A DNA stretch of 25,314 bases from Thermohalobaculum sp050331335 (GCA_050331335.1 JBHJGY010000079.1:1-25314), one strand, 5' to 3'. Positions 7,400-15,192 are shown, counted from the first letter of the stretch. Made by a program: numbers and translations. Notes: a model not told the origin generated them from the sequence alone.

Positions 7400-7681
7400 A
7401 TGATCAAATCCGAACTCGTTCAACAGATCGCGGACGACAACCCGCATCTTTTCCAGCGGGACGTGGAGCGGATCGTCTCGACGGTGTTCGACGAGATCAC
7501 GGAGGCGCTCGCCCGGGGAGATCGGGTCGAGCTGCGCGGCTTCGGCGCGTTCTCCGTGAAGACCCGCGATGCGAGAACAGGACGCAACCCGCGGACGGGC
7601 GAGTCGGTCGATGTGCCGGAGAAGACGGTGCCGTTCTTCAAGGCCGGTAAGGAACTGCGAGAGCGGATGAACACCGACTGA
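7400..7681 (+). CDS. ihfB: integration host factor subunit beta
   Basis: IHF beta pairs with IHF alpha to bend DNA sharply at specific sites, and is used in replication, recombination and transcription. The 93-residue protein shows the HU/IHF fold throughout: SELVQQIADDNPHLFQRDVERIVSTVFDEITEALARGDRVELRGFGAFSV, then the arm GRNPRTGESVDVPEKTVPFFKAGKELRERM. The intercalating proline is Pro64, the same number as in E. coli. Length is normal. The start matches the family (MIKSELV) and has GATCAGG in front. It follows sppA and precedes lapA by 53 bp, probably in one transcription unit. Confidence 0.97.
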   Translation: MIKSELVQQIADDNPHLFQRDVERIVSTVFDEITEALARGDRVELRGFGAFSVKTRDARTGRNPRTGESVDVPEKTVPFFKAGKELRERMNTD

Positions 7682-7734
7682 AGTCCGCCGCTGCGGCAAC
7701 GGCGCCCGCGCCGGCCGGCGCAAGGGAGAAAGCG

Positions 7735-8076
7735 ATGCGAACAGTCCGCTTTGCCATGCTCTGCCTGCTCGGACTCGTCCTCGTCGTCGTGGGCGTGGCC
7801 AACATGACCCCGGTCGATGTCTTCCTGCTGCCGGCAGGGGTGGGCCTCCCCGCCGCAGAGATCCGAGATATGCCTCTCTCCGCGGTGATCTTCGTGTCGG
7901 TGCTGGCCGGGATCATCGTGGGCCAGCTGTTGGAGTGGGTCCGCGAGGCGAAGCACCGTCGGATGGTGGCTGAAAAACACGCCGAAGTGGGCCGCCTGCG
8001 CAAAGAGATCAAGCGCCTGTCCCGTCGGCTCGGCGAGGGCGAAGACGATCTGCCGAAGCTGACCGCGTCGCGATGA
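7735..8076 (+). CDS. lapA: LapA-domain (DUF1049) inner-membrane protein
   Basis: The 113-residue protein has two membrane segments at about residues 5-24 and 46-66. A charged, probably coiled-coil cytoplasmic tail follows (REAKHRRMVAEKHAEVGRLRKEIKRLSRRLGEGEDD). This is the layout of LapA, which in E. coli works with LapB and FtsH in LPS control. The role in alphaproteobacteria is less clear, and LapA is assigned here by architecture and by its place after ihfB. AGGGAGA precedes the start. The stop codon overlaps the trpF start by 4 bp (ATGA at 8073-8076), which indicates translational coupling. Confidence 0.85.
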   Translation: MRTVRFAMLCLLGLVLVVVGVANMTPVDVFLLPAGVGLPAAEIRDMPLSAVIFVSVLAGIIVGQLLEWVREAKHRRMVAEKHAEVGRLRKEIKRLSRRLGEGEDDLPKLTASR

Positions 8077-8747
8077 GCCAAACCCAGCCAGCGCCAGACG
8101 CCGTTCGCGTTAAAATCTGCGGCATCGCCGACGCGCCGGGGGCGCGGGCGGCGGTGGAGGCCGGTGCGGCCTATCTGGGCTTTGTTCTGTTCCCGCCCTC
8201 GCCGCGCAACATTGCACCCGAAAACCTCAGCAAGATCGCCGCAGAGCTGCCGCCGGGGGTCGTCAAAGTCGCTCTGGTGGTCGATCCGGACGAGGCCTTG
8301 ATCGCGCAGCTCGAGACCTTGCCGGTCGATATGGTTCAGCTCCATGGTCGCGAGACGCCGGAGCGGGTCGCGCAGGTAAAGCGGCGCCTGGGGCTGCCGG
8401 TGATGAAGGCGATCGGCATCCGGGAGCCCGCGGATCTTGCCGCGATCGGCCAGTATGCGGGGGCCGCGGACCAACTCCTTGTCGATGCCAAGCCGCCCAA
8501 AGGTGCGACCCGGCCGGGTGGCAACGCAGTGGCCTTCGACTGGACATTGCTCCAGGGCGTCAAATGGCCGGTGCCCTGGCTGCTGGCGGGCGGGCTCACC
8601 CCTCAAACCGTCGGCCGCGCAATCGGGGTGACGGGCGCGCGGCAGGTCGATGTCTCATCCGGCGTCGAGCGCGCGCCGGGGGTCAAAGATCCGACCCAGA
8701 TCGCCGCATTTATCGCGGCGGCACAGGGACGGATCGGCGCGCTCTAG
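8073..8747 (+). CDS. trpF: phosphoribosylanthranilate isomerase
   Basis: TrpF converts N-(5-phosphoribosyl)anthranilate to CdRP, an early-middle step of tryptophan synthesis, in the cytoplasm. The 224-residue TIM-barrel protein has the catalytic base Cys16 in VKICGI and the acid Asp138 in LLVDAKPPKG. It also shows GFVLFPPSPRNI, VQLHGRE and the C-terminal phosphate-binding LLAGGLTPQTVGRAI and VDVSSGVERAPGVKD. Its ATG overlaps the lapA stop codon, so it is read from the upstream unit. trpB lies 674 bp further on, across a small antisense gene and a non-coding stretch. Confidence 0.97.
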   Translation: MSQTQPAPDAVRVKICGIADAPGARAAVEAGAAYLGFVLFPPSPRNIAPENLSKIAAELPPGVVKVALVVDPDEALIAQLETLPVDMVQLHGRETPERVAQVKRRLGLPVMKAIGIREPADLAAIGQYAGAADQLLVDAKPPKGATRPGGNAVAFDWTLLQGVKWPVPWLLAGGLTPQTVGRAIGVTGARQVDVSSGVERAPGVKDPTQIAAFIAAAQGRIGAL

Positions 8748-8759
8748 GCAACCGCACGC

Positions 8760-8981
8760 TCAGTTCGACGCGGTGCGGCGGGGGCCGGCAAGCCCACGCA
8801 GGGCGGCAGCGAGGAGCGAGCGGCCGGTGGCTCTTGCGGCGTCGCCGGTTTCGAGCGCGGCCTGCGTGACAGCGCGGGCGCGCAGCGCGCGGGCGCGGGC
8901 ATCGGCTGCTTTGAAATCGATCGATCCGTCGGCTTTGACGAGGGTCTCGGGGTTGAACGCGTCGAAGGTGCTGCGGGTCAT
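8760..8981 (-). CDS. small hypothetical protein
   Basis: This is a 73-residue product beginning MTRSTFDAFNPETLVKADGS and ending in an arginine-rich, amphipathic stretch (ATGRSLLAAALRGLAGPRRTASN). I do not recognise a family. The minus-strand ATG at 8981 is preceded by AGGAGA at good spacing, which is why this start is preferred over one 37 codons upstream. Residues 22-60 are predicted helical by eye, with alternating Ala, Arg and Leu. It is convergent with trpF (12-bp gap) and sits before the trpB upstream region. The good ribosome site suggests it is real, but it could be a chance frame in GC-rich DNA. Confidence 0.55.
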   Translation of the reverse strand: MTRSTFDAFNPETLVKADGSIDFKAADARARALRARAVTQAALETGDAARATGRSLLAAALRGLAGPRRTASN

Positions 8982-9421
8982 TGCTGATCTCCTGTCCTGG
9001 GTTTCGACTGCGCCGCCTTGGCCAGTCGCTGTTGGCGATGGCGAAAGCAGGCGGATTTGTGGTGATCGCCGCGTAAATTTCTTCCGGCTCATCCCGCTGC
9101 GCTGTGGTCCGGTCGCGCGCCTGGCCGTCTGGCCGTCTGACCGTCCGATATCAGGGTTTTCCCCAAGCCTTTAACGGCAGTCAGGCGCCCCCGACGAGGC
9201 GGCCCGGCGGGTGGCGTCCAGCTTACAGTCAGGATGCACAGTTTCCGCCGATCGACAGCGTCAACGACATTGTTCCTGTCTAAGCCTCGCCTGGCTTTGG
9301 ATCATCGGCAAAGCCGCATTCTCGACCCCCGGCCCGATCGAACGGACAGCGCCGCGGCAGCACCTCCCATCGACAGCCAGGGCTTTCGCGCGCTAAGGCT
9401 CCGGCAAACGGGGAGACATCC
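8982..9421. other. 440-bp stretch without a gene, upstream of trpB
   Basis: No supported gene is present. It contains an 8-bp repeat, CTGGCCGT, twice plus a one-base variant (9121-9144), and the upstream region of trpB. No convincing -35/-10 pair was found on either strand. A GGGAGA ribosome site for trpB closes the stretch. Confidence 0.5.
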
Positions 9422-10642
<1,221 letters not shown>

Positions 10643-10674
10643 GCGGCCCGTTCGCCGGCCTCGTACAAGTCTGA

Positions 10675-10718
10675 GCCTTCCGCCGCCCCACGGGACGCGC
10701 GATGCGGTGGCGGAGGGC
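10675..10718 (+). terminator. possible trpB terminator hairpin
   Basis: Positions 10675-10687 can pair with 10706-10718 over 13 bp (two G-U pairs), around an 18-nt loop, starting 33 bp after the trpB stop. The tail reads GCGTTTGG, a weak T-run. Confidence 0.45.
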
Positions 10719-10877
10719 GCGTTTGGCAGGGCTCGAGGCTTTCCGTCGAAGAGGCGGCGACCCGGCGCTCAGCCTGAATCGGCAGCCGAGGCTGGCCGCA
10801 AAAAACCGGCGGCTGGGCTGGATCCCTCAATCGCCCGCAGGAAAGCCGCCCCTGCACATATCCCCTGGACGCCAGCC

Positions 10878-10908
10878 CACGGGAGGCGTATACGCGCGGC
10901 TTCCCGTG
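10878..10908 (+). repeat. hairpin upstream of the DUF2158 gene
   Basis: CACGGGAGGC (10878-10887) pairs with GCTTCCCGTG (10899-10908), 10 bp with one G-U, 63 bp before the gene starting at 10972. The left arm overlaps a 10-bp palindrome GCGTATACGC (10886-10895). It could be an operator, leader structure or terminator. Confidence 0.4.
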
Positions 10909-10971
10909 CGATGGCGTGCGGTGTATCACCAGCGCGGCGGTTACCCGTCGGCGATGAAAGGCTCGAGGCCA

Positions 10972-11391
10972 ATGGCATTTTCTGTTGGGGATCTGGTAAT
11001 CCTCAAATCCGGCTCCATGCGGATGGTGGTCGAAGCGGTCGACGACGACGGTGTCATCTCAACCGTTTGGTGCAATGACGGGGCAATCGGGCGCGACAAC
11101 TTTGCATCGCAGCTGCTGGTAAAGGCAGAGGAACGCGGCGAGCGCCCGCATCATGGCGGTGCTTCGAACGGGCGCGGCGGTCCCCATGGGGGTGATCGCG
11201 GGGGCGACCGATGGGATCGCGGCGATCGGGGCGACCGCAGCGGCGATCGGGGCGACCGCGGCGGTGATCGGGGCGACCGCGGCGGCGATCGAGGGGGGTA
11301 CCGCACGCGGGATCGCGATGACGGCCCGCCTCGCAAGCAAGGCTGGGACGGCAAGCCCCGCGACAAAAAGTATTTCCGCAAAGACGACTAA
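10972..11391 (+). CDS. DUF2158 (YodC-like) protein with GDR-repeat tail
   Basis: This is a 139-residue protein in two parts. Residues 1-50 (MAFSVGDLVILKSGSMRMVVEAVDDDGVISTVWCNDG and onward) are a DUF2158 domain as in E. coli YodC, a small beta-barrel of unknown role. Residues 65-139 are disordered and very rich in Gly, Asp and Arg, with GDRGDRG units and a charged end (PPRKQGWDGKPRDKKYFRKDD). RGG/GDR tails often bind RNA or drive protein clustering, which suggests but does not prove nucleic-acid binding. The start at 10972 is chosen because family members begin MAFSVGDLV; AAAGG lies 10 bp before it. ATG 10954 is an alternative. The gene separates trpB from trpA, with trpA starting 48 bp after its stop. 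Confidence 0.82.
   Translation: MAFSVGDLVILKSGSMRMVVEAVDDDGVISTVWCNDGAIGRDNFASQLLVKAEERGERPHHGGASNGRGGPHGGDRGGDRWDRGDRGDRSGDRGDRGGDRGDRGGDRGGYRTRDRDDGPPRKQGWDGKPRDKKYFRKDD
11221..11291 (+). repeat. 21-bp tandem repeat encoding GDRGDRG units
   Basis: About 3.4 copies of a 21-bp unit lie head to tail (starting at 11221, 11242, 11263 and 11284) with one or two changes per copy. The repeat is in frame and encodes GDRGDR(S/G) blocks of the DUF2158 protein. Copy number could vary between strains without a frameshift. Confidence 0.85.
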
Positions 11392-11439
11392 GATAGGCCG
11401 CGGCGAGCGACCGACGCCGCCGAGCCAGGGGGGTAAGGA

Positions 11440-12231
11440 ATGTCGCGGATCGAGACCAAGATGGCTGAGCTCAAGGCGGAGGGCCGTGCGGCATTCGTCG
11501 CCTATATCATGGCTGGCGATCCCACCCCCGCAACCTCGGCCGAGATCCTCGCCGGCTTGCCCGGCGCGGGGGTCGATATCGTCGAACTCGGCCTGCCCTT
11601 CACTGACCCTATGGCGGATGGCCCGGCAATTCAGCTCGCCGGGCAACGGGCGCTCAAGGGCGGCCAGACCCTCGCTTGCACGCTCCAGATGGCCAGAGAC
11701 TTCCGAGCCGGCGATGCGCGAACGCCGCTGATCCTGATGGGCTACTACAACCCGATCTACTCGATGGGGGTGGGCCCGTTTCTCGAGGCCGCCGCGGAGG
11801 CAGGCGTCGACGGGCTGATCGTGGTCGACCTGCCGCCCGAAGAGGACGCGGAGCTCTGCCTGCCAGCCCGGGCGCGCGGGCTCGACTTCATCCGACTGGC
11901 TACCCCGACAACGGACGACGCCCGCCTGCCCAAGGTCATCGCGAACACCTCGGGCTTCGTCTACTATGTCTCGATCACCGGGATCACAGGGGCTGCTGTG
12001 GCCGAAGCAGCCGCGGTTGCGCCTGAAGTTGCGAGGATCCGCGCCGCCTCCGGCCTCCCGGTCTGCGTGGGCTTCGGGGTGAAAACGCCGGAGCGCGCCG
12101 CCGAGATCGCCAAGGTGGCGGATGGTGTGGTGGTCGGCTCGGCGATCGTCGAGCGGATCGGACGTGGCGACGCCCCCAAAGAGGTCCTGGCGTTCGTAGA
12201 GAGCCTCGCCACTGCCGTCCGGAACGCATGA
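11440..12231 (+). CDS. trpA: tryptophan synthase alpha chain
   Basis: TrpA cleaves indole-3-glycerol phosphate to indole, which is channelled to TrpB. The 263-residue TIM-barrel protein has the catalytic residues Glu49 and Asp60 in VDIVELGLPFTDPMADGP, at the same numbers as the enteric enzymes. It also shows MGYYNPIYSMG, VDLPPEE, TPTT, VYYVSITGITG, VCVGFGVKTPE and DGVVVGSAIVERI. AAGGA just before the ATG supports this start. It probably shares a transcript with the DUF2158 gene (48-bp gap) rather than with trpB. It ends 40 bp from a convergent mini-RTX gene. Confidence 0.98.
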   Translation: MSRIETKMAELKAEGRAAFVAYIMAGDPTPATSAEILAGLPGAGVDIVELGLPFTDPMADGPAIQLAGQRALKGGQTLACTLQMARDFRAGDARTPLILMGYYNPIYSMGVGPFLEAAAEAGVDGLIVVDLPPEEDAELCLPARARGLDFIRLATPTTDDARLPKVIANTSGFVYYVSITGITGAAVAEAAAVAPEVARIRAASGLPVCVGFGVKTPERAAEIAKVADGVVVGSAIVERIGRGDAPKEVLAFVESLATAVRNA

Positions 12232-12271
12232 ACCTCCCCGGGCGCATGTTTCCCAACGTTAAGTGCCGGTC

Positions 12272-12673
12272 TTAGGTGAACGTGAAGTCCTCCACGTTCC
12301 AAGTAGTCAGGGTGGCATCGGTATTGAGATTGGTCACCCGCACGCGTCCCAGCAAAAGATCCTCGAACTCAAAGTCATCCTCCCCGCCAATCAACGTCAC
12401 CTGATCGAACCCCGCGCCACCAAAAAACACGTCGTCGCCCGACGAAAACCGATACGAATCGTCACCGAACCCACCGAATATTGTGTCGTCGCCAGTATCA
12501 CCGAATGCGCCGATAAAGTCGGCCAGAGTATCGTCGCCACGCCCAGCGAACAGGCGGTCGTTGCCGGACGCTAAAACAACATCGTCGTCACCGGCCAACG
12601 CAAAGATGAAGTCGTTTTCACCACTTACACCATTCAGTGTCTCGCCAAGCCGAGTTCCAAAGATGAATGCCAT
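12272..12673 (-). CDS. small RTX-type calcium-binding repeat protein
   Basis: This is a 133-residue acidic protein without cysteine or signal peptide. It starts MAFIFGTRLGETLNG and carries degenerate glycine/aspartate nonapeptide repeats over residues 10-95 (GDDDVV, GNDRLFAGRGDDTL, GDTGDDTIFGGFGDDSY, GGAGFDQVTL). It ends with a non-repeat region closing in DFTFT, like many type I secretion signals. Such repeats fold around calcium outside the cell. It is much smaller than classical RTX toxins, has no enzymatic domain, and no exporter lies nearby. GAGGAT lies before the start on the minus strand. A hand count over 12301-12540 gives 55% GC, well below the neighbours (one 60-base stretch of trpA gives 73%), which hints at recent acquisition. 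Confidence 0.85.
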   Translation of the reverse strand: MAFIFGTRLGETLNGVSGENDFIFALAGDDDVVLASGNDRLFAGRGDDTLADFIGAFGDTGDDTIFGGFGDDSYRFSSGDDVFFGGAGFDQVTLIGGEDDFEFEDLLLGRVRVTNLNTDATLTTWNVEDFTFT

Positions 12674-12701
12674 TTCCGTTTATCCTCTGTAGAGCCAGCA
12701 C

Positions 12702-12715
12702 GGGCTGCGCAGCCC
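12702..12715. promoter_or_regulatory. 14-bp palindrome between divergent genes
   Basis: GGGCTGCGCAGCCC is a perfect palindrome 28 bp upstream of the mini-RTX start. It lies in the gap between the minus-strand RTX gene and the plus-strand PPOX gene. It could be a regulator site or an mRNA hairpin. No partner regulator is identifiable. Confidence 0.35.
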
Positions 12716-12877
12716 CGGCACCCCCTCGCCCCGCGTGGTGAGACTATCACAAATTGACCGAATTGCTGGCAGCTGATCGCCGGGCGCTGGGCCGCTTGAC
12801 CGGGTTGCTGCGGATGCCCAGGCTCAGCCATCGGCCGCGCGGGCGCGCGGTCTGGGAGCAAGGAGCGGGAGGCAGCC

Positions 12878-13507
12878 ATGGAGTCGCAGCGAAACGGCTC
12901 GGAGATCACGACCGATGCCGAACTGGACGCGCTCTACGGCGCACCGAAGACCACTTCGCTGGTCAAGGAACTCGACCATGTCTCCGAGGACTATCGCGCC
13001 TTCATCGAAGCCGCACCCTTTGTCGTTTTGGCGACGACCGGTCCCGACGGGCTCGACATCTCGCCCCGCGGCGACCCGGCTCCGGTTGTCAAAGTTCTCG
13101 CACCGCGCGCGCTCCTGCTGCCCGACCGGCGCGGCAACAACCGGATCGATTCGCTGCGCAACCTCATCCACACCCCGCAAATCGGACTGTTGTTCCTGAT
13201 CCCGGGCATTGGCGAGACCTTGCGGGTGCAGGGTCGGGCGCGGATCTCCGTCGACCCGGCGCTTCTTGCGGCGCAAGAAATGGACGGCAAGCCGCCGCGG
13301 TCCGTCTTGTTGATCGATGTCGAGCGGGTCTATTTCCAGTGCCAGAAGGCGCTGCGGCGCGCGCGGCTCTGGGAGGCTGAGGTCCAGATCGCGCGGGCCA
13401 CCCTACCCTCCACGGGGCAGATGCTGGAGCGAATGTCCGCCGGTGCGGTCGATGGCGCCGCCTATGACGCCGAGTATCCTGCACGGATGCGCCGCACGAT
13501 CTATTGA
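12878..13507 (+). CDS. PPOX-fold FMN-dependent flavoprotein (MSMEG_1061/DR_2398-like)
   Basis: This is a 209-residue protein of the pyridoxamine 5'-phosphate oxidase-like split-barrel superfamily. The characteristic order is present: LDHVSEDYRAFIEAAPFVVLATTGPDGLDISPRGDPAPVVKVL, then LLLPDRRGNNRIDSLRNLIHTPQIGLLFLIPGIGETLRVQGRARI, then VLLIDVERVYFQCQKALRRARLW. The DRRGNNRIDSLRNL block is the usual FMN-contact region of this subgroup. Substrates are mostly unknown for these proteins. It is not expected to be PdxH itself, because the PdxH C-terminal motifs are absent. GGGAGG precedes the start. It stands between the mini-RTX gene and an exported protease, with no clear operon partner. Confidence 0.87.
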   Translation: MESQRNGSEITTDAELDALYGAPKTTSLVKELDHVSEDYRAFIEAAPFVVLATTGPDGLDISPRGDPAPVVKVLAPRALLLPDRRGNNRIDSLRNLIHTPQIGLLFLIPGIGETLRVQGRARISVDPALLAAQEMDGKPPRSVLLIDVERVYFQCQKALRRARLWEAEVQIARATLPSTGQMLERMSAGAVDGAAYDAEYPARMRRTIY

Positions 13508-13612
13508 CCGGCACCGAGTTCGCTGTGGCGCCCGAGCGTCGCGCCGCTTGACCTTCGTCGGGCCTCCCCGCACTCTTCGCGCAAGCTGATTTGCACTGGC
13601 GAGGAGGGTGCC

Positions 13613-14626
13613 ATGTCGGGGATTATTGGTCGTATTGGGCGTATTGGGCGCGGCGCGAGCCGCATCTGCGCAGCGGCGGGAGCCGTCGGGGTTGTCGCCT
13701 TCGCGCTCGCCCAAGGCGGGTCCGCTTTCGCGCAGAGCGTGAACATCAACGAGATGGGGCTTTTCGGTGAGCCAGAGCCCAGCACCGCCGCCCCGTCCCA
13801 GCCCGCCCAAGCGTCGAGCACCCCGGCTGCCGAGCCGCAATTCTCTGCCGGCGCCGACACTGCGACCCAGTTCCAGCAGGTCGCGCGGGACTATGAGCGC
13901 GCTGTCGTGGTCGTGGTCTCCGTGGTGCCCAACCAGCAAGGCGGATTTACCCCGCGCCCCTTCGGCACGGCCTGGTTCTTCGAGCCCTCGCGGCTCGGCA
14001 CGAACTCGCACATCGCGGAGCCCGTCAGCAGAATGCTCGCCAACGGGATTTCCGTCTTTGTGGTGCCGAACAAGAGCCGGGGCGAGAGCTATAAGGTGAC
14101 CCGCGCGATCGTCCATCCACGCTATGACGAGAAGACGCCGAATGTTCAGGGCCGCTCGCCCACCGGAATTCCCTATGACGTCGGGATCCTAGAGGTTGAA
14201 GGCGCCCACGACACCGTGGTCAATCTTGCGGGCATGGACACGCTGCAGCGCCTCGACGCCGGTACGCCACTTGCCTATATCGGCTTCCCGCTGGAATTGC
14301 TCCAGGGCAGCAATATCAACCTGAACAACCCGATCGCGACGATGCAGACCGGCATCGTCACCAGCATGAGCGACTTTTATCTCGAAGATGCTGGTCCGTC
14401 GCGCAATCTCCTCATTCGCCACAGCTTGCCGGTGACCGGGGGCTCGTCGGGCAGCCCCGTGTTCTTGTCGAACGGCGATGTGGTCGGGGCGATCAATGCG
14501 ATGAACCTGCTGCCGGGGCAGATCACCCTCTCCGACGGCCGCGTGATCAGATACCGCGTGCCCTCCGCGGCGCTGATCAACTTCGCCCAGAGGATCGACA
14601 TCCTGGGCGATTTGATGGGCCGCTGA
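13613..14626 (+). CDS. exported trypsin-like serine protease
   Basis: This is a 337-residue protein with a signal peptide (basic n-region MSGIIGRIGRIGRGASR, hydrophobic core 19-34, cleavage likely after AFA at residue 40). A Pro/Ala/Ser-rich linker runs to about residue 80. The protease domain then carries the chymotrypsin-type triad: His133 in GTNSHIAEP, Asp189 in GIPYDVGILEV, and nucleophile Ser279 in GGSSGSPVF. No PDZ domain follows, so it is not a full DegP/HtrA. It probably acts in the periplasm or outside the cell, with unknown substrates. GGAGG precedes the ATG. The n-region contains a 9-bp tandem repeat (13631-13648). Confidence 0.9.
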   Translation: MSGIIGRIGRIGRGASRICAAAGAVGVVAFALAQGGSAFAQSVNINEMGLFGEPEPSTAAPSQPAQASSTPAAEPQFSAGADTATQFQQVARDYERAVVVVVSVVPNQQGGFTPRPFGTAWFFEPSRLGTNSHIAEPVSRMLANGISVFVVPNKSRGESYKVTRAIVHPRYDEKTPNVQGRSPTGIPYDVGILEVEGAHDTVVNLAGMDTLQRLDAGTPLAYIGFPLELLQGSNINLNNPIATMQTGIVTSMSDFYLEDAGPSRNLLIRHSLPVTGGSSGSPVFLSNGDVVGAINAMNLLPGQITLSDGRVIRYRVPSAALINFAQRIDILGDLMGR

Positions 14627-14670
14627 TCCCCGCATTGCTGGTTCCCAAATCTGGTGCTCGATCCTGGAGC

Positions 14671-14684
14671 TTGACCAGGGTCAA
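14671..14684. promoter_or_regulatory. FNR/CRP-family binding site upstream of ferredoxin gene
   Basis: TTGACCAGGGTCAA is a perfect TTGAC-N4-GTCAA dyad. It has the spacing of FNR/Nnr/Dnr-family boxes and lies 83 bp before the ferredoxin start. A TACAAG hexamer at 14713-14718 could serve as a -10, placing the box centre near -47; CAATCT at 14708-14713 would place it near -41.5. Anaerobic or nitric-oxide-linked control is inferred. Confidence 0.65.
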
Positions 14685-14700
14685 AGCGCATCCGGCAACG

Positions 14701-14766
14701 GGCATCCCAATCTACAAGGCGAGGGCCCCGCACCGCAAATGAGGGCCCTGGGATTGGGAGGGTGCC
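14701..14766 (+). repeat. nested inverted repeats covering the ferredoxin ribosome site
   Basis: TCCCAATC (14705-14712) pairs with GATTGGGA (14752-14759). Inside it, AGGGCCC (14722-14728) pairs with GGGCCCT (14743-14749). GGCA (14701-14704) can add four pairs with TGCC (14763-14766), leaving a 3-nt bulge. The GGGAGGG ribosome site (14756-14762) falls inside this structure. The left arm is in the mRNA only if transcription starts upstream of 14701. Confidence 0.5.
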
Positions 14767-15033
14767 ATGACGCTTGCGATGCCAGACACCCAACAGCGCG
14801 TTGGCGTTGGCGGCGCCGGGGAGGCGATGATCGGCGTCCTCGACGCGCGCTTCTATGGCCCCGATTTCGACGATCGGTGCGACGGCTGCGGGGACTGCGC
14901 GGCGATTTGCCCGGTTGGCGTCATCGTGATGGGCTCCGACGGGCTGCCGGGCCTTTCGGCCGGAGCAAGTCCCTGCACCGGATGCGGGCTCTGCGAAGAT
15001 GTCTGCACCCGAGGCGCCCTCAGTCCAGAGTAG
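14767..15033 (+). CDS. 2[4Fe-4S] ferredoxin-type protein
   Basis: This is an 88-residue protein with two four-cysteine clusters: CDGCGDCAAICPV (Cys38, 41, 44, 48) and CTGCGLCEDVCTRG (Cys70, 73, 76, 80). Each should hold one [4Fe-4S] cluster for low-potential electron transfer in the cytoplasm. The second motif lacks the usual proline after the last cysteine. The first 30 residues are unlike small soluble ferredoxins and resemble the lead-in of NapF-type ferredoxins, but NapF has more clusters, so that identity is not claimed. GGGAGGG precedes the start. An FNR-family box lies upstream and an alternative oxidase gene 233 bp downstream on the same strand, both consistent with a role at changing oxygen levels. 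Confidence 0.88.
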   Translation: MTLAMPDTQQRVGVGGAGEAMIGVLDARFYGPDFDDRCDGCGDCAAICPVGVIVMGSDGLPGLSAGASPCTGCGLCEDVCTRGALSPE

Positions 15034-15192
15034 CCGAGGGACCGGGCCGCCTCACGCACCGCGCGGGCGTCCAAGAGAGGTCGCCGGCGCGCGTCTCTGG
15101 GCGATCGATCAGGTTTCCTCTGACGACCGTTCAAGACCGAGTGCGGCGGTCCGACCCAAGCTTAAGCCGCATGTCCAGGATGCCGCAGATGA

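Larger units (their letters stand above)
10643..10971. other. 329-bp gap between trpB and the DUF2158 gene
   Basis: No gene is supported. The stretch holds two hairpins described separately, the trpB hairpin (10675-10718) and a second one (10878-10908). It includes the region where a promoter for the DUF2158 gene should lie, but no clear -35/-10 pair is visible. Confidence 0.5.

Noticed and set aside
6205..7407. 400-codon open frame antisense to sppA
   Set aside because: Low-complexity product covering sppA and the ends of its neighbours; no supporting signal.
9211..9396. Short frame with two nearby Trp codons before trpB, considered as a trp leader peptide
   Set aside because: GTG start without a ribosome site, Trp codons not placed before a terminator/antiterminator pair, and no such attenuator is visible.
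11221..11291. Possible CRISPR-like repeat block
   Set aside because: Units are 21 bp, directly adjacent without spacers, and in frame in a coding region.
11153..11731. Second frame across the GDR repeats giving an AAIGATA-repeat protein
   Set aside because: It is produced by reading the 21-bp repeat in another frame and runs into trpA. The DUF2158 frame has a recognised domain and family-type start.
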